Assembly (NCBI GenBank): GCA_040954595.2
Contig: CM082592.2
Span: 620,001-684,000, forward strand
Length of the DNA: 64,000 bases
Origin: Balanoglossus misakiensis
Taxonomy: Eukaryota > Hemichordata
Reading direction: 5' to 3'
In this document: positions 48,402 to 60,226 of the stretch, piece by piece
Numbering within the stretch: the stretch's first letter is position 1
Layout of the letters: the number at the start of each line of letters is the position of its first letter
The notes under the pieces: generated by a model
Database searches by the model: none
Seen by the model: only the letters and a program-made list of their open reading frames with translations
Told to the model about the DNA's origin: nothing
Position numbers and translations under genes: made by a program

Positions 48402-50118
48402 CCGTAGGAGATCTGACTTGATCATCGTGGTCAATGTACGCGTGTTTCCGCTCTAAAGTGCTGGGGCTTCAGCTAAACCAGACCGTAGGAAATCCGACGT
48501 AATCACCGTTGATAACTTACGCCAGTCTGTGTCATATAGAGCCGGTGCACCAGACGAGTCACGCCGTAGGAAATCTGACTTGATCAACGTGGTCAATGTA
48601 CGCATGTTTCTGCTCTAGAGTGCCGGGGCTTCAGCTGAGCCAGGCCGTAGGAAACCCGACGTGATTACCGTTGTTAACTTACGCCAGTCTGTGTCCTATA
48701 TATAGTGCCGGGGCATCAGCCGTGCCAGGCCGAAGGAAATGTGAGTAGATCAACGTTGTCTCTGTACGCGTGTTTCTGCTCTAGAGTGCCAGGGCTTTAG
48801 CCAAGCCATGCCGTAGGAAATCTGACTTGATCAACGTTGCTAACGAACGCTAGTGTCTGTCATAGTGTGCCGGGGTTTTAGTCAAGCCAAGCCGTAGGAA
48901 ATCAGACTTGATCAACGTGGTCTCTGTACGCGTGTTTCTGCTCTAGAGTGCCGGGGCTTTATCTAAGCCATGCCGTAGAAAATCTGACTTGATCACCGTT
49001 GCTAACGTACGCTAGTGTCTGTCATATTGTGACGGAGATTTAGCCGAGCCAGGCCGTAGAAAAATCGACTTGTTCAACGTTACCAGTGTGCAACTGTTTC
49101 TGCTCTAGAGTGTCAGGGTTTTAGCCGACTTATGCTGTAGGAAATCTGAGTTGATGAACGGGAATTCAATGTTAGAAAACCCGTGTGGAAAGTATCTCTA
49201 CCCGTTTGAAACTAAGAAAAGAATTTATTCTTATTTATTTTGTAAAAAAGACAATTTTTCGATAAAAAGTTGAAAATGGTAATTTTGTCTTGGGTGATTC
49301 AAATTATACCACCTTTTCTGGAATTTGCAGCACTTTTTGCAAGAGAACGACACTTCATGCTCCATAATATTTCCGAAAATGAAGAAAAGAGTTAATTTTT
49401 TATGATTTTTTAAAAATTTACCATTTTTGTCAAAATATGGCCAAAATGGCTATTTTTTCTTGAATTCCGTCAATATCTCTGCATTTTTGGAGTGGTCGAA
49501 AGTTTTAACATACAATCAACATGTCATTATGATCGGGGCACCAAATTCGAAGAACAAAGGTTTTTTTATTTTTTTTTCTAAAAATGACATTTTCAAGGAA
49601 AATTTGGTAAAACGCAATTTTGTCTGCAGTGAGCCAAATTAGACGGTCTTTTGTGGAATTTGTATCGATATAAACATACGAAGAGCATTCTATACTCCAT
49701 CAGATTTCCGAAAATGTAGAAAACAGGTATTTTTTGTAATTTTCAAAAATTTTCCATTTTGACCAAATTGTGCTAAAATTGTTATTTTCGTGTTGAATGC
49801 CGCCAGTGTCACTGCTTTTAAAAGTCATAAAAACTTTTAACATACAAGCAATTCTTTATATATGATCAGGTCACCGAATTAAAAAAAAAAGAATGTTTTG
49901 CCTAAAAATGACCTTTTAGGTGCAAAAACGAATAAAACGTAATTTTGTATTAAATCAGCTCATTCAGAGTGCATTTTTTATAATCAGCACCATTTTTACA
50001 TATAATTGAAATTTCATACATCATTAGATATCCAAATATGAAAAAATGATTTAGATTTTAGATGATTGTCCAAAATTAGCTGATATCTAATAAATGTAGT
50101 ATTGAACCGTTCTGTTTG
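48402..50118 (-). repeat. Inverted satellite unit (partial, lacks tail and G-run)
   Basis: In reverse orientation: part of monomer 10, monomers 9 to 1, then the AT domain. The third AT subrepeat (49185-49370) resembles that of the unit at 4831-6724 more than its mirror partner. The rest of the AT domain matches 47455-48205. Confidence 0.88.
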
Positions 50119-52011
50119 CCCCCCCCCCCCTACATTATATGCGGTACGCCGATGTCAGCTTACCCGGCAGTACTGCAGGCCGTGCCGCCAACTAACGTCG
50201 GTGTTTGGAACGCCCTGGTTAAATTCGGGCTTTCTCTATAAATTGACAGGCAATAATGCAGTCCTACCCGAACAAATGTCGAGTGTTGACCCGCTGTGAC
50301 TTACCCTCTTCGGTTTGCCCGACTTAGCCAACGTCTTTGTACTAGAGTGTCAGGTCTTTTGCAGAGCCAGGCCGAAGGAAATCCGACTTGATCACCGTTG
50401 CTAACGAACGCTAGTGTCTGTCATGGTGTGCCGGGGTTTTAGTCGAGCCAGGCCGTAGGAGATCTGACTTGATCATCGTGGTCAATGTACGCGTGTTTCC
50501 GCTCTAAAGTGCCGGGGCTTCAGCTAAACCAGACCGTAGGAAATCCGACGTAATCACCGTTGATAACTTACGCCAGTCTGTGTCATATAGAGCCGGTGCA
50601 CAAGCCGAGTCACGCCGTAGGAAATCTGACTTGATCAACGTGGTCAATGTACGCCTGTTTCTGCTCTAGAGTGCCGGGGCTTCAGCTGAGCCAGGCCGTA
50701 GGAAACCCGACGTGATTACCGTTGTTAACTTACGCCAGTCTGTGTCCTATATATAGTGCCGGGGCATCAGCCGTGCCAGGCCGAAGGAAATGTGAGTAGA
50801 TCAACGTGGTCTCTGTACGCGTGTTTCTGCTCTAGAGTGTCGGGGCTTTATCCAAGCCATGCCGTAGAAAATCTGACTTGATCACCGTTGCTAACGTACG
50901 CTAGTGTCTGTAATATTGTGACGGAGATTTAGCCGAGCCAGGCCGTAGAAAAATCGACTCGTTCAACGTTACAAGTGTGCAACTGTTTCTGCTCTAGAGT
51001 GTCAGGGTTTTAGCCGACTTATGCTGTAGGAAATCTGAGTTGATGAACGGGAATTTAATGTTAGAAAACCCGTGTGGAAAGTATCTCTACCCGTTTGAAA
51101 CTAAGAAAAGAATTTATTCTTATTTATTTTGTAAAAAAGACAATTTTTCGAAAAAAAGTCGAAAATGGTAATTTTGTCTTGGGTGATTCAAATTATACCA
51201 CCTTTTCTGGAATTTGCAGCACTTTTTACAAGAGAACGACACTTTATGCTCCATAATATTTCCGAAAATGAAGAAAAGAGTTTATTTTTTATGATTTTTT
51301 AAAAATTTACCATTTTTGTCAAAATATGGCCAAAATGGCTATTTTGTCTTGAATTCCGTCAATATCTCTGCATTTTTGGAGTTGTCGAAAGTTTTAACAT
51401 ACAATCAACATGTCATATATGATCAGGGCACCAAATTCGAAGAACAAAGGTTTTTTTTATTTTTTTTTCTAAAAATGACATTTTCAAGGAAAATTTGGTA
51501 AAACGCAATTTTGTCTGCAGTGAGCCATATTAGACTGTCTTTTTTTTGGAATTTGTATCGATATATACATACGAAGAGCATTCTATACTCCATCAGATTT
51601 CCGAAAATGTAGAAAACAGGTATTTTTTGTAATTTTCAAAAATTTTCCATTTTGACCAAATTGTGCTAAAATTGTTATTTTCGTGTTGAATGCCGCCAGT
51701 GTCACTGCTTTTAAAAGTCATAAAAACTTTTAACATACAAGCAATTCTTTATATATGATCAGGTCACCGAATTAAAAAAAAAAGAATGTTTTGCCTAAAA
51801 ATGACCTTTTAGGTGCAAAAACGAATAAAACGTAATTTTGTATTAAATCAGCTCATTCAGAGTGCATTTTTTATAATCAGCACCATTTTTACATATAATT
51901 GAAATTTCATACATCATTAGATATCCAAATATGAAAAAATGATTTAGATTTTAGATGATTGTCCAAAATTAGCTGATATCTAATAAATGTAGTATTGAAC
52001 CGTTCTGTTTG
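49368..52011 (-). repeat. Right arm of a large near-perfect inverted repeat
   Basis: Reverse complement of 45563-48205, about 2.64 kb. The match weakens between 49185 and 49368, where three or four differences cluster in under 200 bp. Confidence 0.8.
50119..52011 (-). repeat. Inverted satellite unit (one dimer deleted)
   Basis: 1893 bp, opens with a C-run (50119-50130) and lacks monomers 4-5, like its mirror partner at 45563-47454. Nearly identical to the next unit. Confidence 0.9.
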
Positions 52012-53905
52012 CCCCCCCCCCCCCCTACATTATATGCGGTACGCCGATGTCAGCTTACCCGGCAGTACTGCAGGCCGTGCCGCCAACTAACGTCGGTGTT
52101 TGGAACGCCCTGGTTAAATTCGGGCTTTCTCTATAAATTGACAGGCAATAATGCAGTCCTACCCGAACAAATGTCGAGTGTTGACCCGCTGTGACTTACC
52201 CTCTTCGGTTTGCCCGACTTAGCCAACGTCTTTGTACTAGAGTGTCAGGTCTTTTGCAGAGCCAGGCCGAAGGAAATCCGACTTGATCACCGTTGCTAAC
52301 GAACGCTAGTGTCTGTCATGGTGTGCCGGGGTTTTAGTCGAGCCAGGCCGTAGGAGATCTGACTTGATCATCGTGGTCAATGTACGCGTGTTTCCGCTCT
52401 AAAGTGCCGGGGCTTCAGCTAAACCAGACCGTAGGAAATCCGACGTAATCACCGTTGATAACTTACGCCAGTCTGTGTCATATAGAGCCGGTGCACAAGC
52501 CGAGTCACGCCGTAGGAAATCTGACTTGATCAACGTGGTCAATGTACGCCTGTTTCTGCTCTAGAGTGCCGGGGCTTCAGCTGAGCCAGGCCGTAGGAAA
52601 CCCGACGTGATTACCGTTGTTAACTTACGCCAGTCTGTGTCCTATATATAGTGCCGGGGCATCAGCCGTGCCAGGCCGAAGGAAATGTGAGTAGATCAAC
52701 GTGGTCTCTGTACGCGTGTTTCTGCTCTAGAGTGTCGGGGCTTTATCCAAGCCATGCCGTAGAAAATCTGACTTGATCACCGTTGCTAACGTACGCTAGT
52801 GTCTGTAATATTGTGACGGAGATTTAGCCGAGCCAGGCCGTAGAAAAATCGACTCGTTCAACGTTACAAGTGTGCAACTGTTTCTGCTCTAGAGTGTCAG
52901 GGTTTTAGCCGACTTATGCTGTAGGAAATCTGAGTTGATGAACGGGAATTTAATGTTAGAAAACCCGTGTGGAAAGTATCTCTACCCGTTTGAAACTAAG
53001 AAAAGAATTTATTCTTATTTATTTTGTAAAAAAGACAATTTTTCGAAAAAAAGTCGAAAATGGTAATTTTGTCTTGGGTGATTCAAATTATACCACCTTT
53101 TCTGGAATTTGCAGCACTTTTTACAAGAGAACGACACTTTATGCTCCATAATATTTCCGAAAATGAAGAAAAGAGTTTATTTTTTATGATTTTTTAAAAA
53201 TTTACCATATTTGTCAAAATATGGCCAAAATGGCTATTTTGTCTTGAATTCCGTCAATATCTCTGCATTTTTGGAGTTGTCGAAAGTTTTAACATACAAT
53301 CAACATGTCATATATGATCAGGGCACCAAATTCGAAGAACAAAGGTTTTTTTTATTTTTTTTTCTAAAAATGACATTTTCAAGGAAAATTTGGTAAAACG
53401 CAATTTTGTCTGCAGTGAGCCATATTAGACTGTCTTTTTTTTGGAATTTGTATCGATATATACATACGAAGAGCATTCTATACTCCATCAGATTTCCGAA
53501 AATGTAGAAAACAGGTATTTTTTGTAATTTTCAAAAATTTTCCATTTTGACCAAATTGTGCTAAAATTGTTATTTTCGTGTTGAATGCCGCCAGTGTCAC
53601 TGCTTTTAAAAGTCATAAAAACTTTTAACATACAAGCAATTCTTTATATATGATCAGGTCACCGAATTAAAAAAATAAAGAATGTTTTGCCTAAAAATGA
53701 CCTTTTAGGTGCAAAAACGAATAAAACGTAATTTTGTATTAAATCAGCTCATTCAGAGTGCATTTTTTATAATCAGCACCATTTTTACATGTAATGGAAA
53801 TTTCATACATCATCAGATATCCAAATATAAAAAAAATGATTTAGATTTTAGATGATTGTCCAAAATTAGCTGATATCTAATAAATGTAGTATTGAACCGT
53901 TCTGT
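52012..53905 (-). repeat. Inverted satellite unit, near-identical duplicate of the previous one
   Basis: 1894 bp, C-run 52012-52025, same missing dimer. Only a few differences from 50119-52011 were seen, mainly in homopolymers and at the distal AT end, where it switches to a TACATGTAATGG variant (about 53788). This points to a recent tandem duplication. Confidence 0.9.
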
Positions 53906-56122
53906 CCCCCCCCCCCCTACATTATATGCGGTACGCCGATGTCAGCTTACCCGGCAGTACTGCAGGCCGTGCCCCCAACTAACGTCGGTGTTTGAAACGC
54001 CCTGGTTAAATTCGAGCTTTCTCTATAAATTGACAGGCAATAATGCAGTCCTACCCGAACAAATGTCAAGTGTTAAACTGCTGTGACTTTCCCTCTTCGG
54101 TTTGCCCGACTTAGCCAACGTCTTTGTACTAGAGTGTCGGGTCTTTTGCAGAGCCAGGCCGAAGGAAATCCGACTTGATCACCGTTGCTAACGAACGCTA
54201 GTGTCAATCATGGTGTGCCGGGGTTTTAGTCGAGCCAGGCCGTAGGAGATCTGACTTGATCATCGTGGTCAATGTACGCGTGTTTCCGCTCTAAAGTACC
54301 GGGGCTTCAGGTAAACCAGGCCGTAGGAAATCCGACGTAATCACCGTTGATAACTTACGCCAGTCTGTGTCATATAGAGCCGGTGCACCAGCCGAGTCAC
54401 GCCGTAGGAAATCTGACTTGATCAACGTGGTCAATGTACGCCTGTTTCTGCTCTAGAGTGCCGGGGCTTCAGCTGAGCCAGGCCGTAGGAAACCCGACGT
54501 GATTACCGTTGTTAACTTACGCCAGTCTGTGTCCTATATATAGTGCCGGGGCATGAGCCGTGCCAGGCCGAAGGAAATGTGAGTAGATCAACGTGGTCTC
54601 TGTACGCGTGTTTCTGCTCTAGAGTGCCAGGGCTTTAGCCAAGCCATGCCGTAGGAAATCTGACTTGATCAACGTTGCTAACGAACGCTAGTGTCTGTCA
54701 TAGTGTGCCTGGGTTTTAGTCGAGCCAAGCCGTAGTAGATCAGACTTGTTCAACGTTACCAGTGTGCACCTGTTTCTGCTCTAGAGTGCCAGGGCTTTAG
54801 CCAAGCCATGCCGTAGGAAATCTGACTTGATCAACGTTGCTAACGAACGCTAGTGTCTGTCATAGTGTGCCTGGGTTTTAGTCGAGCCAAGCCGTAGGAG
54901 ATCAGACTTGATCAACGTGGTCTCTGTACGCGTGTTTCTGCTCTAGAGTGCCGGGGCTTTATCCAAGCCATGCCGTAGAAAATCTGACTTGATCACCGTT
55001 GCTAACGTACGCTAGTGTCTGTAATATTGTGACGGAGATTTAGCCGAGCCAGGCCGTAGAAAAATCGACTCGTTCAACGTTACCAGTGTGCAACTGTTTC
55101 TGCTCTAGAGTGTCAGGGTTTTAGCCGACTTATGCTGTAGGAAATCTGAGTTGATGAACGGGAATTCAATGTTAGAAAACCCGTGTGGAAAGTATCTCTA
55201 CCCGTTTGAAACTAAGAAAAGAATTTATTCTTATTTATTTTGTAAAAAAGACAATTTTTCGAAAAAAAGTCGAAAATGGTAATTTTGTCTTGGGTGATTC
55301 AAATTATACCGCCTTTTCTGGAATTTGCAGCACTTGTTACAAGAGAACGACACTTCATGCTCCATAATATTTCCGAAAATGAAGAAAAGAGTTTATTTTT
55401 TATGATTTTTTAAAAATTTACCATTTCTGTCAAAATATGGCCAAAATGGCTATTTTGTCTTGAATTCCGTCAATATCTCTGCATTTTTGGAGTTGTCGAA
55501 AGTTTTAACATACAATCAACATGTCATATATGATCAGGGCACCAAATTCGAAGAACAAAGGTTTTTTTTTATTTTTTTTTCTTCTAAAAATGACATTTTC
55601 AAGGAAAATTTGGTAAAACGCAATTTTGTCTGCAGTGAGCCATATTAGACTGTCTTTTTTTGTAATTTGTATCGATATATACATACGAAGAGCATTCTAT
55701 ACTCCATCAGATTTCCGAAAATGTAGAAAACAGGTATTTTTTGTAATTTTCAAAAATTTACCATTTTGACCAAATTGTGGCTAAAATTGTTATTTTCGTG
55801 TTGAATGCCGCCAGTGTCACAGCTTTTAAAAGTCATAAAAACTTTAACATACAAGCAATTGTTTATATATGATCAGGTCACCGAATTAAAAAAATAAAGA
55901 ATGTTTTGCCTAAAAATGACCTTTTTGGTGTAAAAACGAATAAAACGCAATTTTGTATTAAATCAGCTCATTCAGAGTGCATTTTTTATAATCAGCACCA
56001 TTTTTACATATAATGGAAATTTCATACATCATCAGATATCCAAATATGAAAAAATGATTTAGATTTTAGATGATTGTCCTTAATTAGCTGATATCTAATA
56101 AATGTAGTATTGAACCGTTCTG
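53906..56122 (-). repeat. Inverted satellite unit (one dimer gained)
   Basis: 2217 bp, C-run 53906-53917, thirteen monomers. The extra dimer (about 54730-54900) includes a hybrid of monomers 1 and 5. Confidence 0.88.
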
Positions 56123-58174
56123 CCCCCCCCCCCCCCTACATTATATGCGGTACGCCGATGTCAGCTTACCCGGCAGTACTGCAGGCCGTGCCCCCAATTA
56201 ACGTCAGTGTTTGAAACGCCCTGGTTAAATTCGGGCTTTCTCTATAAATTGACAGGCAATAATGCAGTCCTACCCGAACAAATGTCGAGTGTTCACCCGC
56301 TGTGACTTTCCCTCTTCGGTTTGCCCGACTTAGCCAACGTCTTTGTACTAGAGTGTCGGGTCTTTTGCAGAGCCACGCCGAAGGAAATCCGACTTGATCA
56401 CCGTTGCTAACGAACGCTAGTGTCTGTCATGGTGTGCCGGGGTTTTAGTCGAGCCAGGCCGTAGGAGATCTGACTTGATCATCGTGGTCAATGTACGCGT
56501 GTTTCCGCTCTAAAGTGCCTGGGCTTCAGCTAAACCAGGCCGTAGGAAATCCGACGTAATCACCGTTGATAACTTACGCCAGTCTGTGTCATATAGAGCC
56601 GGTGCACCAGCCGAGTTACGCCGTAGGAAATCTGACTTGATCAACGTGGTCAATGTACGCCTGTTTCTGCTCTAGAGTGCCGGGGCTTCAGCTGAGCCAG
56701 GCCGTAGGAAACCCGACGTGATTACCGTTGTTAACTTACGCCAGTCTGTGTCCTATATATAGTGCCGGGGCATCAGCCGTGCCAGGCCGAAGGAAATGTG
56801 AGTAGATCAACGTGGTCTCTGTACGCGTGTTTCTGCTCTAGAGTGCCAGGGCTTTAGCCAAGCCATGCCGTAGGAAATCTGACTTGATCAACGTTGCTAA
56901 CGAACGCTAGTGTCTGTCATAGTGTGCCGGGGTTTTAGTCGAGCCAAGCCGTAGGAGATCAGACTTGATCAACGTGGTCTCTGTACGCGTGTTTCTGCTC
57001 TAGAGTGCCGGGGCTTTATCCAAGCCATGCCGTAGAAAATCTGACTTGATCACCGTTGCTAACGTACGCTAGTGTCTGTCATATTGTGACGGAGATTTAG
57101 CCGAGCCAGGCCATAGAAAAATCGACTTGTTCAACGTTACCAGTGTGCAACTGTTTCTGCTCTAGAGTGTCAGGGTTTTAGCCGACTTATGCTGTAGGAA
57201 ATCTGAGTTGATGAACGGGAATTCAATGTTAGAAAACCCTTGTGGAAAGTATCTCTACCCGTTTGAAACTAAGAAAAGAATTTATTCTTATTTATTTTGT
57301 AAAAAAGACAATTTTTCGAAAAAAAGTCGAAAATGGTAATTTTGTCTTGGGTGATTCAAATTATACCGCCTTTTCTGGAATTTGCTGCACTTCTTACAAG
57401 AGAACGACACTTCATGCTCCATAATATTTCGGAAAATGAAGAAAAGAGTTATTTTTTTATGATTTTTTAAAAATTTACCATTTTTGTCAAAATATGGCCA
57501 AAATGGCTATTTTTTCTTGAATTCCGTCAATATATCTGCATTTTTGGAGTGGTCGAAAGTTTTAACATACAATCAACATGTCATATATGATCAGGGCACC
57601 AAATTCGAAGAACAAAGGTTTTTTTATTTTTTTTTCATCTAAAAATGACATTGTCAAGGAAAATTTGGTAAAACGCAATTTTGTCTGCAGTGAGCCAAAT
57701 TAGACGGTCTTTTTTTTTGGAATTTGTATCGATATATGCATACGAAGAGCATTCTATACTCCATCAGATTTCCGAAAATGTAGAAAACAGGTATTGTTTT
57801 GTAATTTTCAAAAATTTACCATTTTGACCAAATTGTGGCTAAAATTGTTATTTTCGTGTTGAATGCCGCCAGTGTCACTGCTTTTAAAAGTCATAAAAAC
57901 TTTTAACATACAAGCAATTGTTTATATATGATCAGGTCACCGAATTAAAAAAATAAAGAATGTTTTGCCTAAAAATGACCTTTTTGGTGTAAAAACGAAT
58001 AAAACGCAATTTTGTATTAAATCAGAATGCATTTTTTATAATCAGCACCATTTTTACATGTAATGGAAATTTCATACATCATCGGATATCCAAATATAAA
58101 AAAAATGATTTAGATTTTAGATGATTGTCCAAAATTAGCTGATATCTAATAAATGTAGTATTGAACCGTTCTGT
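56123..58174 (-). repeat. Inverted satellite unit (full)
   Basis: 2052 bp, C-run 56123-56136, eleven monomers. The AT domain shares private variants with the forward unit 2948-4830. Confidence 0.9.
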
Positions 58175-60226
58175 CCCCCCCCCCCCCACATTATATGCGG
58201 TACGCCGATGTCAGCTTACCCGGCAGTACTGCAGGCCGTGCCCCCAACTAACGTTGGTGTTTGAAACGCCCTGGTTAAATTCGGGCTTTCTCTATAAATT
58301 GACAGGCAATAATGCAGTCCTACCCGAACAAATGTCAAGTGTTAAACCGCTGTGACTTTCCCTCTTCGGTTTGCCCGACTTAGCCAACGTCTTTGTACTA
58401 GAGTGTCGGGTCTTTTGCAGAGCCAGGCCGAAGGAAATCCGACTTGATCACCGTTGCTAACGAACGCTAGTGTCTATCATGGTGTGCCGGGGTTTTAGTC
58501 GAGCCAGGCCGTAGGAGATCTGACTTGATCATCGTGGTCAATGTACGCGTGTTTCCGCTCTAAAGTACCGGGGCTTCAGGTAAACCAGGCCGTAGGAAAT
58601 CCGACGTAATCACCGTTGATAACTTACGCCAGTCTGTGTCATATAGAGCCGGTGCACCAGCCGAGTCACGCCGTAGGAAATCTGACTTGATCAACGTGGT
58701 CAATGTACGCCTGTTTCTGCTCTAGAGTGCCGGGGCTTCAGCTGAGCCAGGCCGTAGGAAACCCGACGTGATTACCGTTGTTAACTTACGCCAGTCTGTG
58801 TCATATATATAGTGCCGGGGCATCAGCCGTGCCAGGCCGAAGGAAATGTGAGTAGATCAACGTGGTCTCTGTACGCGTGTTTCTGCTCTAGAGTGCCAGG
58901 GCTTTAGCCAAGCCATGCCGTAGGAAATCTGACTTGATCAACGTTGCTAACGAACGCTAGTGTCTGTCATAGTGTGCCGGGGTTTTAGTCGAGCCAAGCC
59001 GTAGGAGATCAGACTTGATCAACGTAGTCTCTGTACGCGTGTTTCTGCTCTAGAGTGCCGGGGCTTTATTCAAGCCATGCCGTAGAAAATCTGACTTGAT
59101 CACCGTTGCTAACGTACGCTAGTGTCTGTCATATTGTGACGGAGATTTAGCAGAGCCAGGCCGTAGAAAAATCGACTTGTTCAACGTTACCAGTGTGCAA
59201 CTGTTTCTGCTCTAGAGTGTCAGGGTTTTAGCCGACTTATGCTGTAGGAAATCTGAGTTGATGAATGGGAATTCAATGTTAGAAAACCCGTGTGGAAAGT
59301 ATCTCTACCCGTTTGAAACTAAGAAAAGAATTTATTCTTATTTATTTTGTAAAAAAGACAATTTTTCGAAAAAAAGTCGAAAATGGTAATTTTGTCTTGG
59401 GTGATTCAAATTATACCGCCTTTTCTGGAATTTGCAGCACTTTTTACAAGAGAACGACACTTCATGCTCCATTATATTTCCGAAAATGAAGAAAAGAGTT
59501 AATTTTTCATGATATTTTAAAAATTTACCATTTTTGTCAAAATATGGCCAAAATGGCTATTTTTTCTTGAATTCCGTCAATATCTCTGCATTTTTGGAGT
59601 GGTCGAAAGTTTTAACATATAATCAACATGTCATATATGATCAGGGCACCAAATTCGAAGAACAAAGGTTTTTTTATTTTTTTTTCTAAAAATGACATTT
59701 TCAAGGAAAATTTGGTAAAACGCAATTTTGTCTGCAGTGAGCCAAATTGGCCGTTTTTTGTGGAATTTGTATCGATATATATATACGAAGAGCATTCTAT
59801 ACTCCATCAGATTTCCGAAAATGTAGAAAACAGGTATTTTTTATAATTTTTTATAATTTTCAAAAATTTACCATTTTGACCAAATTGTGGCTAAAATTTT
59901 TATTTTCGTGTTGAATGCCGCCAGTGTCACTGCTTTTAAAAGTCATAAAATTTTTTAACATACAAGCAATTGTTTATATATGATCAGGTCACCGAATTAA
60001 AAATATAAAGAATGTTTTGCCTAAAAATGACCTTTTTGGTGCAAAAACGAATAAAACGCAATTTTGTATTAAATCAGAATGCATTTTTTATAATCAGCAC
60101 CATTTTTACATGTAATGGAAATTTCATACATCATCTGATATCCAAATATAAAAAAAATGATTTAGATTTTAGATGATTGTCCAAAATTAGCTGATATCTA
60201 ATAAATGTAGTATTGAACCGTTCTGT
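58175..60226 (-). repeat. Inverted satellite unit (full), counterpart of unit 2
   Basis: 2052 bp, C-run 58175-58187 followed by CACATTATATG, the mirror of the private GTGGGG junction at 2930. It also shares CAGGTAAACC and TGTCTATCATGG variants with unit 2. Confidence 0.9.

Noticed and set aside
50102-50299. Frame across the C-run encoding a proline stretch and LYAVRRCQLTRQYCRP
   Set aside because: Its start depends on the poly-C length and it sits in the satellite tail. There is no independent evidence of coding.
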